Positions 8,234 to 15,854 of a stretch of DNA of 64,000 nucleotides are shown here, in pieces (position 1 is the stretch's first letter; every line of letters begins with the position of its first letter). The position numbers and the translations under genes are program-made. Location: contig NZ_CP016438.1 of the NCBI RefSeq assembly GCF_001685355.1, positions 744,001 through 808,000 of the forward strand. The letters run 5' to 3'. The DNA comes from Streptomyces lincolnensis (lineage in GTDB: Bacteria; Actinomycetota; Actinomycetes; Streptomycetales; Streptomycetaceae). Under the pieces are notes generated by a model. That model saw only the letters and a list, made by a program, of their open reading frames with translations. It had not been told where the DNA came from and searched no databases.

Positions 8234-8737
8234 ATGAGCACTCGTAGAAGCCGCCGTCTCGCCAGCCTCACCCTCACAGGCGCCCTGCTCACCGGCACAC
8301 TCGCCGTGTCGTTCGCGGCGGCCCCCGCGGCATCGGCGCACGGCACCTACCGGCACTGCACCTACAGCGTCAGCATGTTCGTCGACAACAACCGGGACCT
8401 GAGGGCGCCGCTCCCCTGGGGTTGGAACGAGTCCACCGCGACCTCCACCTGCTACCTGGCCAACGGTGATGTCGGCAGCAGAACCGATTCCGCCGTCACG
8501 GCTGTGCAGCGAGCGCTGAAGAAGTGCTACTCCGCCGATCTCACGCTCGACGGGGATTTCGGTGACCTGACGGAAGCCGCCCTCAGGAGGGCGCAGACCG
8601 CCTCGGGTGCGAGGGTTGACGGCGAGTACGGTCCCAACACCCGCGACCACATCAAGTGGCCGGTCTACCGGGAGAGCACAGGGCAGTTCGTCAAGTGCTC
8701 CAAGGAGTCGAGCATGACCCCGGTGTACATCCCGTGA
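8234..8737 (+). CDS. Secreted peptidoglycan-binding domain protein
   Basis: A 167-aa exported protein. The Sec signal peptide is clear: MSTRRSRRLASLTLTGALL, then a hydrophobic core ending APAASA with cleavage before HGTYRH. After a Cys-containing N-terminal segment, residues of about 85-145 form a PG_binding_1-like domain (DSAVTAVQRALKKC, DLTLDGDFGDLTEAALRRAQ, GARVDGEYGPNTRDHI). Four Cys residues could form disulfides. ATG 8234 sits 5 bp from AAAGGA; ATG 8228 lies inside that site and is less likely. No catalytic domain is present, so it probably binds cell wall only. Confidence 0.88.
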   Translation: MSTRRSRRLASLTLTGALLTGTLAVSFAAAPAASAHGTYRHCTYSVSMFVDNNRDLRAPLPWGWNESTATSTCYLANGDVGSRTDSAVTAVQRALKKCYSADLTLDGDFGDLTEAALRRAQTASGARVDGEYGPNTRDHIKWPVYRESTGQFVKCSKESSMTPVYIP

Positions 8738-8743
8738 CCCGCC

Positions 8744-8768
8744 CTTCGGCTGGTCCGGCCAGCCGAAG
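8744..8768 (+). terminator. Hairpin terminator after the exported protein gene
   Basis: CTTCGGCTGG and CCAGCCGAAG form a perfect 10-bp stem around a TCCGG loop, 7 bp after the stop. There is no U-run, which is usual for GC-rich actinobacterial terminators. Confidence 0.8.
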
Positions 8769-9184
8769 AAGCGACACGCCCTGGTAGGGCTGTTTCAAAG
8801 TCCTGATGACGGTACGGAGTCGCAGGTCACGGTGGTGCGACGTCTGCAGACCGTCCCGTCCCGAACGCAGCGAAGCTCCGGTTGGAGCGGGTGACCTCTC
8901 AAGTCGCCTGCACCTTCCGGGGCTTCGATGTGTCGCCACTCCGCCACCGTCTGCCTGGTCAGAACGCCCTCGGTCAGCATCGCGCCCTTGCCCGGCTGCC
9001 GCGGCGGCCGGCCCGCTCGCGCGACCCCACGCAGGAGCCGGGGCATGACCCAGGCGAACATGCCGGCCCCAGGCTTGGTCGGCGTCATGTACTGACCCGG
9101 CCGAGCGCGAGGCGGTCCTGAACGACGCGATGGACGGCATCGTCGCGCCCATCGTAATGCCGCTCCCGTCGGACCTGTGACGCC
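8769..9184. other. Decayed intergenic region
   Basis: About 415 bp with no intact gene. On the plus strand a frame ending at TGA 9178 reads DPAEREAVLNDAMDGIVAPI, a coding-like C-terminal end with no beginning; I cannot name its family. It is followed directly by the antiparallel transposase tail. Confidence 0.4.
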
Positions 9185-9340
9185 TCAAGCAGCGTGGACG
9201 AGTTCGGCAGATCGGGCCAAGGTTGCGTTGGGCTGGACGGCGGGCCGGGTGAGTCTGCGGGTCATGAGCGTGATCGAGGCAAGGGTGAGCATCGCCTCGG
9301 AGTGCTCAAGCCGGGTCTCGTAGTCGCGCACCGGCTGAGG
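9185..9340 (-). mobile_element. IS5-like transposase C-terminal remnant
   Basis: About 50 codons end the frame at TGA (9185-9187) and read VRDYETRLEHSEAMLTLASI, then MTRRLTRP. This pattern (RDYE-x-x-x-EHSEAM, then ARRL-TRP) is typical of the C-terminus of IS5-family DDE transposases in actinobacteria. The catalytic DDE core and the inverted repeats are absent. It abuts the stop of the monooxygenase gene, so an element was once inserted or recombined here. Confidence 0.6.
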
Positions 9341-9355
9341 AGCTGCGTGGGGTGA

Positions 9356-10696
9356 TCATGACCGGGCCGGCTTCGTGAGGCGTGGGTCGAGGCCGTACTG
9401 CTTGTGGGCGCCGAGGTTCTCGCGCAGGGTGGGGCCTTCGTAGTCGTCGTGGAACAGGCCGCGTTCCTGGAGGATGGGGACGACCTGGTCGACGAAGGTG
9501 TCGAAGCCGTCGTGGTAGCTGTCGACAGCGATCGAGAAGCCGTCGCAGGCTCCTGCCTCGAACCACTGCTGCATGTGGTCGGCCACGTCGGCGGCGGTGC
9601 CGGCGACCACCGGGTGGTAGTCGATGACGCCGTGGGCGAGCACGTCGCGCAGGGGCCAGCCTTCCCGGGCCACTTCGAGGGCGCGCGTGGAGCGCGGGTC
9701 GTGCGGGCTGGGTATGGCGTCGGCGAGTTGGTCCGCGGTCAGCGGCTCGTCGAGCCGGCCGGGGCCGAGCGAGAGGCCGATCATGGCGCCGAGGTAGCGG
9801 ACGCGTTGGTCCAGGTCGACGACCTCGTCCAGGAAGCGGCGCCGCTGAAGGGCGGCCTGGCGGGAGGGGGCGATGGTCGGCATGAAGCCGGCGAGCATCT
9901 TCACCTCGTCCGGGTCGCGTCCGGCGCGCTTGGCGGCGTCCCGCAGGGCCTGGCGCTGAGCCCGGGCGTCCTCGATGGTGTACGGATTGGCGTAGACGCC
10001 GCTGGCGTGACGACCCGCGAGTTCCAGGCCGTAACTGCCGCCGCCTGCTTGGAAGATGACTGGCTGGCCCTGCTCGGACGGGGGGATGGGCAGCGGTCCG
10101 CGGGAGGCCACGTGCTTGCCTTGCAGGTTGACCGGCTGGATCTTGTCCATGTCGGCGAACCGCTTGCCGTCGACGTCGAGGAGCCAGGCGTCCTTCTCCC
10201 AGCTGCCCCACAGTGCCTGCACGATCTGGATGACCTCGTGGGCACGCTCGTACTTCTCCGCGCGCGGTGGGATCGTCGCGCCGAAGTTGGCCGCGGCGGC
10301 GGGGTCGGAGGTGGTCACCGCGTTCCAGCCGGCCCGGCCGTGGCTGATCACGTCCAGGGCCTTGAACTGGCGGGCGAGATTGTAGGGCTCGGTGAACGTG
10401 GTGGATGCGGTGGTGACCAGGCCGATCCGCTCGGTCTCACGCGCGAGGACGGTCAGGATCAGCAGCGGGTCGATCATGTGGTGCGGGGCATGGCGGTCGA
10501 GGTCGACGTCCAGGACCGGGGTGTCGGCGATGAACAGCAGCTGGATCTTGCCGCGCTCGGCGGCCTGCGCGTACCGCACGAACTGGTCCATGTCCGTGTA
10601 GCTGTTCAGGTTCGCACCCGGCAGCCGCCAGGCCCCGGGTGCGGCCCCGTATCCGCCGCTGAACTGCATGCCCAGTGTCATCTGTCGGCTTGTCAT
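9356..10696 (-). CDS. NtaA/DmoA-family FMN-dependent monooxygenase
   Basis: A 446-aa LLM-fold flavin monooxygenase of the nitrilotriacetate/dimethylsulfide (NtaA/SnaA/DmoA/SoxA) group. Signatures are the GAWRLPGANLNSYTDMDQFV start, FIADTPVL, RIGLVTTASTTFTEPYNLAR, LDVISHGRAGWNAVTTSDPA and PVIFQAGGGSYGLELAGRHA. Such enzymes use FMNH2 and O2 to oxidise small N- or S-containing compounds and need a separate flavin reductase. The nitroreductase-like gene immediately upstream (start 11518) could supply reduced flavin. The substrate is unknown. It appears intact. Confidence 0.93.
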   Translation of the reverse strand: MTSRQMTLGMQFSGGYGAAPGAWRLPGANLNSYTDMDQFVRYAQAAERGKIQLLFIADTPVLDVDLDRHAPHHMIDPLLILTVLARETERIGLVTTASTTFTEPYNLARQFKALDVISHGRAGWNAVTTSDPAAAANFGATIPPRAEKYERAHEVIQIVQALWGSWEKDAWLLDVDGKRFADMDKIQPVNLQGKHVASRGPLPIPPSEQGQPVIFQAGGGSYGLELAGRHASGVYANPYTIEDARAQRQALRDAAKRAGRDPDEVKMLAGFMPTIAPSRQAALQRRRFLDEVVDLDQRVRYLGAMIGLSLGPGRLDEPLTADQLADAIPSPHDPRSTRALEVAREGWPLRDVLAHGVIDYHPVVAGTAADVADHMQQWFEAGACDGFSIAVDSYHDGFDTFVDQVVPILQERGLFHDDYEGPTLRENLGAHKQYGLDPRLTKPARS

Positions 10697-10816
10697 GGTT
10701 GCTCCTCGGACGAGGCGATGAGGACCGGAGAATGTCTCCGGTGCGGGCGCCTGGGCCCGGGCTGGTCGAGCAGCGGCCCGGGTCCAGGCGCCGGATGGTT
10801 CCTGCGGGCGGAGGAA

Positions 10817-11518
10817 CTACGGCCTGTCGAGGACTCCCGGGGTGTCATGGACGACCACGCTCCGCTGGAGCGGAACCCTCTCCGTGCGGAGTGTGTTCAC
10901 CGGTGCCGCCGGGTCGGCCATGCCGAAGGAGATGCCGAACAGCAGCTTGAGCTCCGCGGGGACACCCAGGAACTCGCGGACGGTGTCGGCGTAGACGCCG
11001 AGGATGGTCTGCGGGATGCCGGCCAGCCCTCGCGCCGCCAGTGAGAGCAGGAAGTTCTGCGCGTACATGCCGATGTCGCCGGCCGTCCGTACCCCGTCGC
11101 CGAGTGCCGGCATGAACAGGAAGGCGGCATGGGGAGCGCCGTAGAACTCCAGGTTCTCGCGGACCGCCTCCCTCCTGCCGTCCCGGTCCGAGCGCTCGAC
11201 GCCCCGGACCCGGTAGACACTCGCGCCCAGGGCCTGTGACCGCTCGACGTAGACGCCCTCCTCGCCGTAGCCATCGGTGAAATCCGGGGAGGTCCGCCCC
11301 TCCTCCTCGGCCCGGAGCAGCTCCTTGGCCAGGGCGTCCCGAGCCGCACCCGAGACGACGTGAACTGTCCACGGCTGGGTGTTGCTGTTCGAGGGGGCGG
11401 TCTGTGCGTCTTCCAGCACGCCGCGGATGTCGGAAGGGGACAGGGCGGTGGGCAGGAACTGCCGGGGGGAGCGTCGGGAGCGTGCGATGTCGGTGAAGGC
11501 TGATGTGGTGCCGGGCAA
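10817..11518 (-). CDS. Nitroreductase-family protein
   Basis: A 233-aa FMN-binding nitroreductase-fold enzyme. The FMN motif RSRRSPRQFLPTALSPSDI, SNTQPWTVHVVSG and, near the C-terminus, LPALTGG-like LLSLAARGLAGIPQTILGVY with FGISFGMADPAAPVNTLRT are all present. It probably uses NAD(P)H to reduce quinones, nitro groups or flavin. It lies 120 bp upstream of the DmoA-type monooxygenase on the same strand, suggesting a reductase/oxygenase unit. Its 5' leader carries five tandem 8-bp repeats next to the ribosome-binding site (AGAGGAACC). Confidence 0.92.
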   Translation of the reverse strand: MPGTTSAFTDIARSRRSPRQFLPTALSPSDIRGVLEDAQTAPSNSNTQPWTVHVVSGAARDALAKELLRAEEEGRTSPDFTDGYGEEGVYVERSQALGASVYRVRGVERSDRDGRREAVRENLEFYGAPHAAFLFMPALGDGVRTAGDIGMYAQNFLLSLAARGLAGIPQTILGVYADTVREFLGVPAELKLLFGISFGMADPAAPVNTLRTERVPLQRSVVVHDTPGVLDRP

Positions 11519-11528
11519 GGCGGTTCCT

Positions 11529-11568
11529 CTCTATGGCTCTGCGGCTCTATGGCTCTATAGCTCTGTGG
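11529..11568 (-). repeat. Five tandem 8-bp repeats in a 5' leader
   Basis: On the plus strand the units are CTCTATGG, CTCTGCGG, CTCTATGG, CTCTATAG and CTCTGTGG, an array of five with at most two changes per unit. On the coding strand of the nitroreductase the units read CCAYAGAG-like. The array ends about 10 bp before the start codon at 11518, so copy-number change could alter the leader or spacing. Confidence 0.85.
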
Positions 11569-11823
11569 CGGGCACTCGCCGCCACGGCGGCCGCCGCGCA
11601 GCGCGGTACGGCAGGGCATGCAAGGAGGCGGCCGGCGTAAGGGATGGGCGCAGGATGCGCTCTGCGGGTGCCGGCAGGCTTGCGGATGCTCGCAGGCGGC
11701 GGCGTGCCGAGGCTGCGGGCTGCAGCGCGGGGACTGTGCGCTCTTCGCGTTCGTTGTGGGTGTGCGTGGTGTTCTGGCGCTGCCGTTCTCGTGGTGGAGT
11801 GCACGAGAGCCGGCTCGGGTGGC
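11569..11823. other. Intergenic region between two redox genes
   Basis: The remainder of the roughly 300-bp gap between the nitroreductase start and the end of the F420-reductase-like gene. No conserved frame, hairpin or operator stood out. Confidence 0.4.
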
Positions 11824-12513
11824 TCAGCGGTGGGCGGCGCGGTTCATCTCGACGATGTCGTCCAGGGTGGGGTTGGCGCCGAGGGCGGCGAAGCGTTGCG
11901 GGACGCTGTCGCGGATTGCCGCGTCCTTGGCGCGGTCGGCGGCGGCCAGGGCTGCGGGCAGCTCGTCGAGGGTCAGTTCGGTGCAGTAGGCGGGGCTGTT
12001 CGGCTGCTGGCGCCAGGAGTCGGCCAGGGTACCGGCGTCGTAGGGGTCGAAGCCGGTGTCGTCCACGAGTTGCATGGCCACACGCCGCGCTTCCACGGAG
12101 TCGGCGGCGACGGGGAGGGCGAGGCGGCCGGGAGTTCCGGCCGGAACACCCCGGGTCCGCTGGGTCTCGGCCAGGGCGGCGTTCCACGCCTTGACCACGG
12201 GGCGGCCCAGCTGTTCGGCGTTCCACACGCTGTCGACTGCGCCGTTGTCCACGGCCTCGATCTGCCCGTTGAGGTGCGGGTAGTAGTTCGCGGTGTCGAT
12301 GACCACGGTCTTGGCGGGGACCAGGGCGAACAGGCCGGCGAGCTGGCCTGCCACTCCGAAGGGGGTGGCCAGGATGATGACGTCCCGGCCCTGGACGGCG
12401 TCGGTAGCCTCCGCCGCGCGGGCGTCGGCCACCTGGACGTCGTGACCGGCCGTGCTGAGTTTGGCGGCAAGGTTCCCGCCGATGGCACCGGCGCCTATGA
12501 CAGTAACTTTCAT
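11824..12513 (-). CDS. F420-dependent NADP reductase-like protein
   Basis: A 229-aa Rossmann protein beginning MKVTVIGAGAIGGNLAAKL (dinucleotide-binding GxGxxG) with DVIILATPFGVAGQLA, VVIDTANYYPHLNG and VVKAWNAALAE. This is the layout of NADPH:F420 reductases and related NAD(P)-binding oxidoreductases. Such an enzyme could couple NADPH with F420H2 or reduce a carbonyl substrate. It lies downstream of a TetR gene on the same strand and upstream of flavin enzymes, so it is probably part of the same stress or detoxification cluster. It is full length. Confidence 0.88.
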   Translation of the reverse strand: MKVTVIGAGAIGGNLAAKLSTAGHDVQVADARAAEATDAVQGRDVIILATPFGVAGQLAGLFALVPAKTVVIDTANYYPHLNGQIEAVDNGAVDSVWNAEQLGRPVVKAWNAALAETQRTRGVPAGTPGRLALPVAADSVEARRVAMQLVDDTGFDPYDAGTLADSWRQQPNSPAYCTELTLDELPAALAAADRAKDAAIRDSVPQRFAALGANPTLDDIVEMNRAAHR

Positions 12514-12616
12514 GATTTGTTCCTCAGAAGGTTGTGCCGCCCCCAGGGCAGCACGATGTGATGGCTATGTGAGGCGCCCCCGGCGTTGCGAAGGTCGGGG
12601 CGGGGCGCCTGGCGGT

Positions 12617-13210
12617 TTACGCCTGGGTGTCCGGCCGGCGGTAGCCGCTGGCGATGAGGGTGCGGAGCCGGTCGAGTGATTCCTCCTCGGCGCCGTTGCC
12701 CTTGATCCAGGCAATCGAGCAGGCCGCGAGGAACAGGTCGTTGCCCCGCACCGACGCGCGCACCCGTCCCGCGAGCTGCGCGGCGCGCACGTACTGGTCG
12801 GTGGCGGTGATGAGGATGCCGCAGGGGATGGTGAGCGGGTTGTCCGGCTCCTGCGCCCGGGCCGCGGCCATGAGCGGGTCCGGCAGTCCGCTGAAGGCGC
12901 TGAAGTAGTCCTCCATCGCCCGCAGCCACTGCTCCAGTGCCTCGGCCGGGTCGCCGAGCCGCTCGATGTCCGCCTGGCGGGCCACCAGCTCCTCGGAGCG
13001 CGTCTGGAGCACGGCCGCCAGCAGCGCCTCCCGGGTGGGGAAGTGCCGGTACAGAGTGCCGGGCCCCACACCCGCCTCCTTCGCCACCGCCTCAAGAGAG
13101 GTACCGACCCCGTGTCGCAGGAAGTGACGCTGCGCGGTCTCCAGCAGGGCCGCGCGGTTGCGCTGGACGTCCGCGCGGGGCTTGCGTCCCCGCTGCTCGC
13201 CGGCGCTCAT
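12617..13210 (-). CDS. TetR-family transcriptional regulator
   Basis: A 197-aa regulator. The HTH is ALLETAQRHFLRHGVGTSLE, then AVAKEAGVGPGTLYRHFPTREALL, with a helical C-terminal effector domain resembling the SbtR-like subgroup (QLAGRVRASVRGNDLFLAA). ATG 13210 follows a strong AGGAGGGCG site and is preferred over the frame extending to 13303. It probably represses itself and the downstream F420-reductase-like gene, given the elaborate operator/promoter at 13250-13303. The inducer is unknown. Confidence 0.93.
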   Translation of the reverse strand: MSAGEQRGRKPRADVQRNRAALLETAQRHFLRHGVGTSLEAVAKEAGVGPGTLYRHFPTREALLAAVLQTRSEELVARQADIERLGDPAEALEQWLRAMEDYFSAFSGLPDPLMAAARAQEPDNPLTIPCGILITATDQYVRAAQLAGRVRASVRGNDLFLAACSIAWIKGNGAEEESLDRLRTLIASGYRRPDTQA

Positions 13211-13249
13211 GCGCCCTCCTGCCTGCCGTGATCTGGCGGCCGCACAAAA

Positions 13250-13303
13250 CGGATGCTGCCTCCGTACACAGTCGAGAGTAAAACGGAGGCAGCATCCGGT
13301 CAA
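13250..13303 (-). promoter_or_regulatory. TetR promoter with twin inverted operators
   Basis: On the minus strand a -35 TTGACC (complement of 13298-13303) and a -10 TACTCT (complement of 13275-13280) are separated by exactly 17 bp. The arms CGGATGCTGCCTCCGT (13250-13265) and ACGGAGGCAGCATCCG (13283-13298) form a perfect 16-bp inverted repeat with a 17-bp spacer. Each arm is itself a CGGA-N7-TCCG dyad, as expected for a TetR dimer site. One arm fills the -35/-10 spacer and the other lies just downstream of the -10. Confidence 0.75.
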
Positions 13304-13533
13304 GCTGGCTGCTCGATCACTGAGACGAAGCGCCTGGGCCGTGGCGCCGTCGAGTCCCGCCCGCGACCGCGGACATCACGACGGGCGGACCAAAGGCGTC
13401 GACGATGACATGGCCGCGTACACGCGATCCCTGGGGGCCGGCGGCATGCCCGCACTCGGACCGCCCAGACGTTCAGGGGCCCTTGTCCGGCCCCTCCCCC
13501 GCCGAGCCTTTGCCCGTCCCCCGGCCCAGAACG
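13304..13533. other. Intergenic region
   Basis: About 230 bp between the TetR promoter and the end of the MmyB-type regulator gene. I see no conserved frame or clear site in it. Confidence 0.4.
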
Positions 13534-14373
13534 TCAGGAGGTGAGCTGCTGCTGCCCTACGACGGAGAGCAGTTCGAGTTTGCTGTGGCTCTCCGTGCCG
13601 GGACGAGTGGTCAGCACCACCAGCATCTGGGCCCGGTTCTCGGTGAGCAGCACCTGGGCGTCGACGTCGATGCGGCCGAACTCGGGATGGAGGATGGTCT
13701 TGCAGTCCTCGTAGCGTTGGGCGACCTCCTGAAGTTCCCACATCCGGACGAACTCGGGGCTGTGTTCCCGGAGTTCGGCGAGGATGCGGGCGGCTCGGGG
13801 GGTGTCGCTGCCGGCGGTGAGCGCGGCCCGCAGGCGTGCCGCCTGGGCGCGGCCGTGGCGTTCGCGGTTCTCCTCGGGAACCATCAGACGTTCAGCCGGG
13901 TCCATGAACCAGCGGTAGTAGCCGCTGCGGGCCAGACCGGTGTGGCGGGTCTGGTCACCGAGCAGCGCGACGGCCAACGGGTTCATCGCGAGGGTGTCGA
14001 CCATGTCCGTCTGCACCAGGGCCGGGGAGTCGTCCAGGCGGTCCAGGACCCGCATCAGCGGCGGGCTGACATGTTCGGAGCGCTCAAAGCGGGCCGGGGC
14101 GTTGTGGCCGATGAGCACGAACAGATGGTCGCGTTCGTCCAGGGACAGCCGCAGCGCCCGGGCCAGAGCCGCGGTGATCTGGACCGAGGGCTGCGGAGCA
14201 CGCTGCTGCTCCAGCCGCGCGTAGTAGTCGGTGGACATGCCGGCGAGCTGCGCGACCTCCTCGCGGCGCAGCCCCTGCGTGCGCCTGCGCGCCCCCTCGA
14301 CCAGCCCGACGTCGCGGGGGCGCAACATCTCACGCCTGTGGCGCAGGAATGCCGCCAGTTCCTTCTTGTCCAT
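13534..14373 (-). CDS. XRE regulator with MmyB-type ligand domain
   Basis: A 279-aa regulator. The N-terminal XRE helix-turn-helix reads MDKKELAAFLRHRREMLRP, then GLRREEVAQLAGMSTDYYARLEQ. The C-terminal MmyB-like domain includes ALLGDQTRHTGLARSGYYRW, FVRMWELQEVAQRYEDCKTI and HPEFGRIDVDAQVL, a fold thought to bind lipophilic ligands. ATG 14373 gives the canonical MDKKELA start. It is paralogous to the regulator at 44.5-45.4 kb. A motif at 14403-14432, 30 bp upstream, recurs near both partner SDR genes. It probably controls the SDR at 14.7-15.5 kb. Confidence 0.92.
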   Translation of the reverse strand: MDKKELAAFLRHRREMLRPRDVGLVEGARRRTQGLRREEVAQLAGMSTDYYARLEQQRAPQPSVQITAALARALRLSLDERDHLFVLIGHNAPARFERSEHVSPPLMRVLDRLDDSPALVQTDMVDTLAMNPLAVALLGDQTRHTGLARSGYYRWFMDPAERLMVPEENRERHGRAQAARLRAALTAGSDTPRAARILAELREHSPEFVRMWELQEVAQRYEDCKTILHPEFGRIDVDAQVLLTENRAQMLVVLTTRPGTESHSKLELLSVVGQQQLTS

Positions 14374-14402
14374 GCCCCCATCCTCGCCGCCTCCCACCAG
14401 GC

Positions 14403-14432
14403 TATCCAGAGACCGCCGATCCCTGGCTGAGC
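14403..14432. promoter_or_regulatory. MmyB-type operator, copy 1
   Basis: The site begins TATCCAGAGACC and ends CCCTGGCTGAGC. It matches the site between the second regulator/SDR pair (45387-45416, opposite strand) at 23 of 30 positions, and the site upstream of the SDR at 15540-15569 (opposite strand) at about 23 of 30, including an identical 16-mer. It lies 30-59 bp upstream of the regulator start, suiting autoregulation. Confidence 0.65.
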
Positions 14433-14703
14433 CCTCCACTCGTCGCCCGCGCGAAGCCGCTCACACGGCCGACATGGGAAAATCGCCGACCGTCGGCGGT
14501 GCGCCACAGGCCGTCGGCCCGGAAGACAGCCTGTGGCGACGGTCGCCCGTCGACGAGGCCCAACGCCGTGGACCGGCCTCGGGTCTCGTCGTCCGGCCCG
14601 GCGATGTCCGTCGTGCCGACGGGCGCCCGCGTGCCCGTCCGCACTCAGGACGGAGCCGGTCGCCTCCCATCCGACGATCGAGACGAAGGCGCTTACAGCT
14701 CGG
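14433..14703. other. Intergenic region without a recognised gene
   Basis: About 270 bp between the MmyB-type regulator's operator and the end of the SDR gene. A minus-strand frame near 14470-14620 contains a coding-like stretch (DIAGPDDETRGRSTALGLVD) that I do not recognise. It may be a gene relic. Confidence 0.3.
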
Positions 14704-15453
14704 TCAGCTGCTGTTGATCATGGCGAGGACGTCGCCGTAGGAGCCGTTGGCCACCGCGTCGCGGAGGAACCCGGCGCGCTCGACGACAATCTCCTTCGCG
14801 TCGGGCTTCTCACGCAGCAGGCCGAGAGCCTCGGTGAGGAAGTCGTCCAACGGCATGGCGTTCTCGGCTTCCTGCTGGCCCATCAGGGTCGTGCGCACGC
14901 CCGGCGGGACCATCTCGATCACCTGGATGCCGGCGTCGGCACCGGCGAGCTGGATGCGCAGGCTCTCGGAGAAGGAGTGCAGCCCGGCCTTGGTCGCACC
15001 GTAGGTCGGAGCGATCGCGTACGGGACGTACGCCAGCGCGGAGGTGACGTTCATGACGACCGCGTCGTCCTTGCCCGCGATCAGGGGCAGGAAGGCGTAC
15101 GTCATCCGGATCGTGCCGAGCAGGTTGACCGTGACGTGATCCTCGGCGACCGCGAGTTCGGCCGGGTCGAGGAGGTTCTCCGGCAGCATGATGCCGGCGT
15201 TGTTGACCAGGACGTTCAGCCCCGGGTGGCTCGCCGCCACGCTCTCGCGGGCCCGGGCGATCGAGTCGGGGTCCGCGACATCGAGGACGAGTGCGTCGAT
15301 GCCCGGGTGCTCGGCCGTGATCTCGTCGAGGAGTTCCTTGCGCCGGCCGGCGACGACCACCTTGTTGCCGGCCTCGTGCAGACGCAGGGCCAGACCGAGG
15401 CCGATGCCCGAGGTTCCGCCGGTGATCAGAATCGTGTTGCCGGTCATCTTCAT
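14704..15453 (-). CDS. SDR-family oxidoreductase (DltE-like)
   Basis: A 249-aa short-chain dehydrogenase. The nucleotide-binding motif is TGGTSGIG, the structural motif NNAG (LNVLVNNAGIM) and the active site Ser/Tyr/Lys (NVTSALAY ... YGATKAG). It most resembles DltE/YvaG-like SDRs acting on small carbonyl or hydroxyl compounds with NAD(P). ATG 15453 (MKMTGN) follows AGGACC; ATG 15447 is possible. A MmyB-type operator copy lies 87-116 bp upstream and the regulator is the next gene downstream, on the same strand. Confidence 0.92.
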   Translation of the reverse strand: MKMTGNTILITGGTSGIGLGLALRLHEAGNKVVVAGRRKELLDEITAEHPGIDALVLDVADPDSIARARESVAASHPGLNVLVNNAGIMLPENLLDPAELAVAEDHVTVNLLGTIRMTYAFLPLIAGKDDAVVMNVTSALAYVPYAIAPTYGATKAGLHSFSESLRIQLAGADAGIQVIEMVPPGVRTTLMGQQEAENAMPLDDFLTEALGLLREKPDAKEIVVERAGFLRDAVANGSYGDVLAMINSS

Positions 15454-15539
15454 GAGGGTCCTGCTCTTTCGGTACGGCGGGCCGGTGAGCGCCCGCAGCC
15501 TCGACCGTAGGGGCGCCCGCGCAGGGGCGGCAGAGGAAG

Positions 15540-15569
15540 GTTTATCCATGGATCGGCGGTCTCTGCCTG
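15540..15569. promoter_or_regulatory. MmyB-type operator, copy 2
   Basis: On the plus strand the site begins TTTATCCATGGATCGG. The stretch 15550-15565 is the exact complement of 14408-14423 (16 of 16), and the 30-bp window agrees at about 23 positions. It sits upstream of the SDR start at 15453, as expected if the MmyB-type regulator controls both itself and the SDR. Confidence 0.6.
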
Positions 15570-15718
15570 GTGGAGGTGGTGCCTGGTCAGAGACGATCCG
15601 CGAGGTCCACACCCTCCGCGGGGCTCTACCTGGGCGCCGAGACCTGGTCCCTGGGCGAGCGCACAACTTGCCGTGAGCGGCACTCCAGGCACGCGTCACT
15701 CGGCCACTTGAGGTTCAA

Positions 15719-15743
15719 GGGGAAACGACAAATCCGTTTCCCC
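15719..15743. promoter_or_regulatory. Inverted repeat upstream of the MFS gene
   Basis: GGGGAAACG and CGTTTCCCC are perfect 9-bp arms around ACAAATC, 112 bp upstream of the MFS start, in the roughly 400-bp gap (15454-15854) separating it from the SDR. It could be an operator or a hairpin leader. The rest of the gap shows no gene. Confidence 0.5.
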
Positions 15744-15854
15744 GGCGCCCCGGATGGCAGGTAGACAGGGACCGGCCGCGACCGGGCACCACGGACATGG
15801 CTGCACCCTGTCGGCCGTCCGAACCGTTCTTCAAGGACACAGTGGAGCTTCCCT

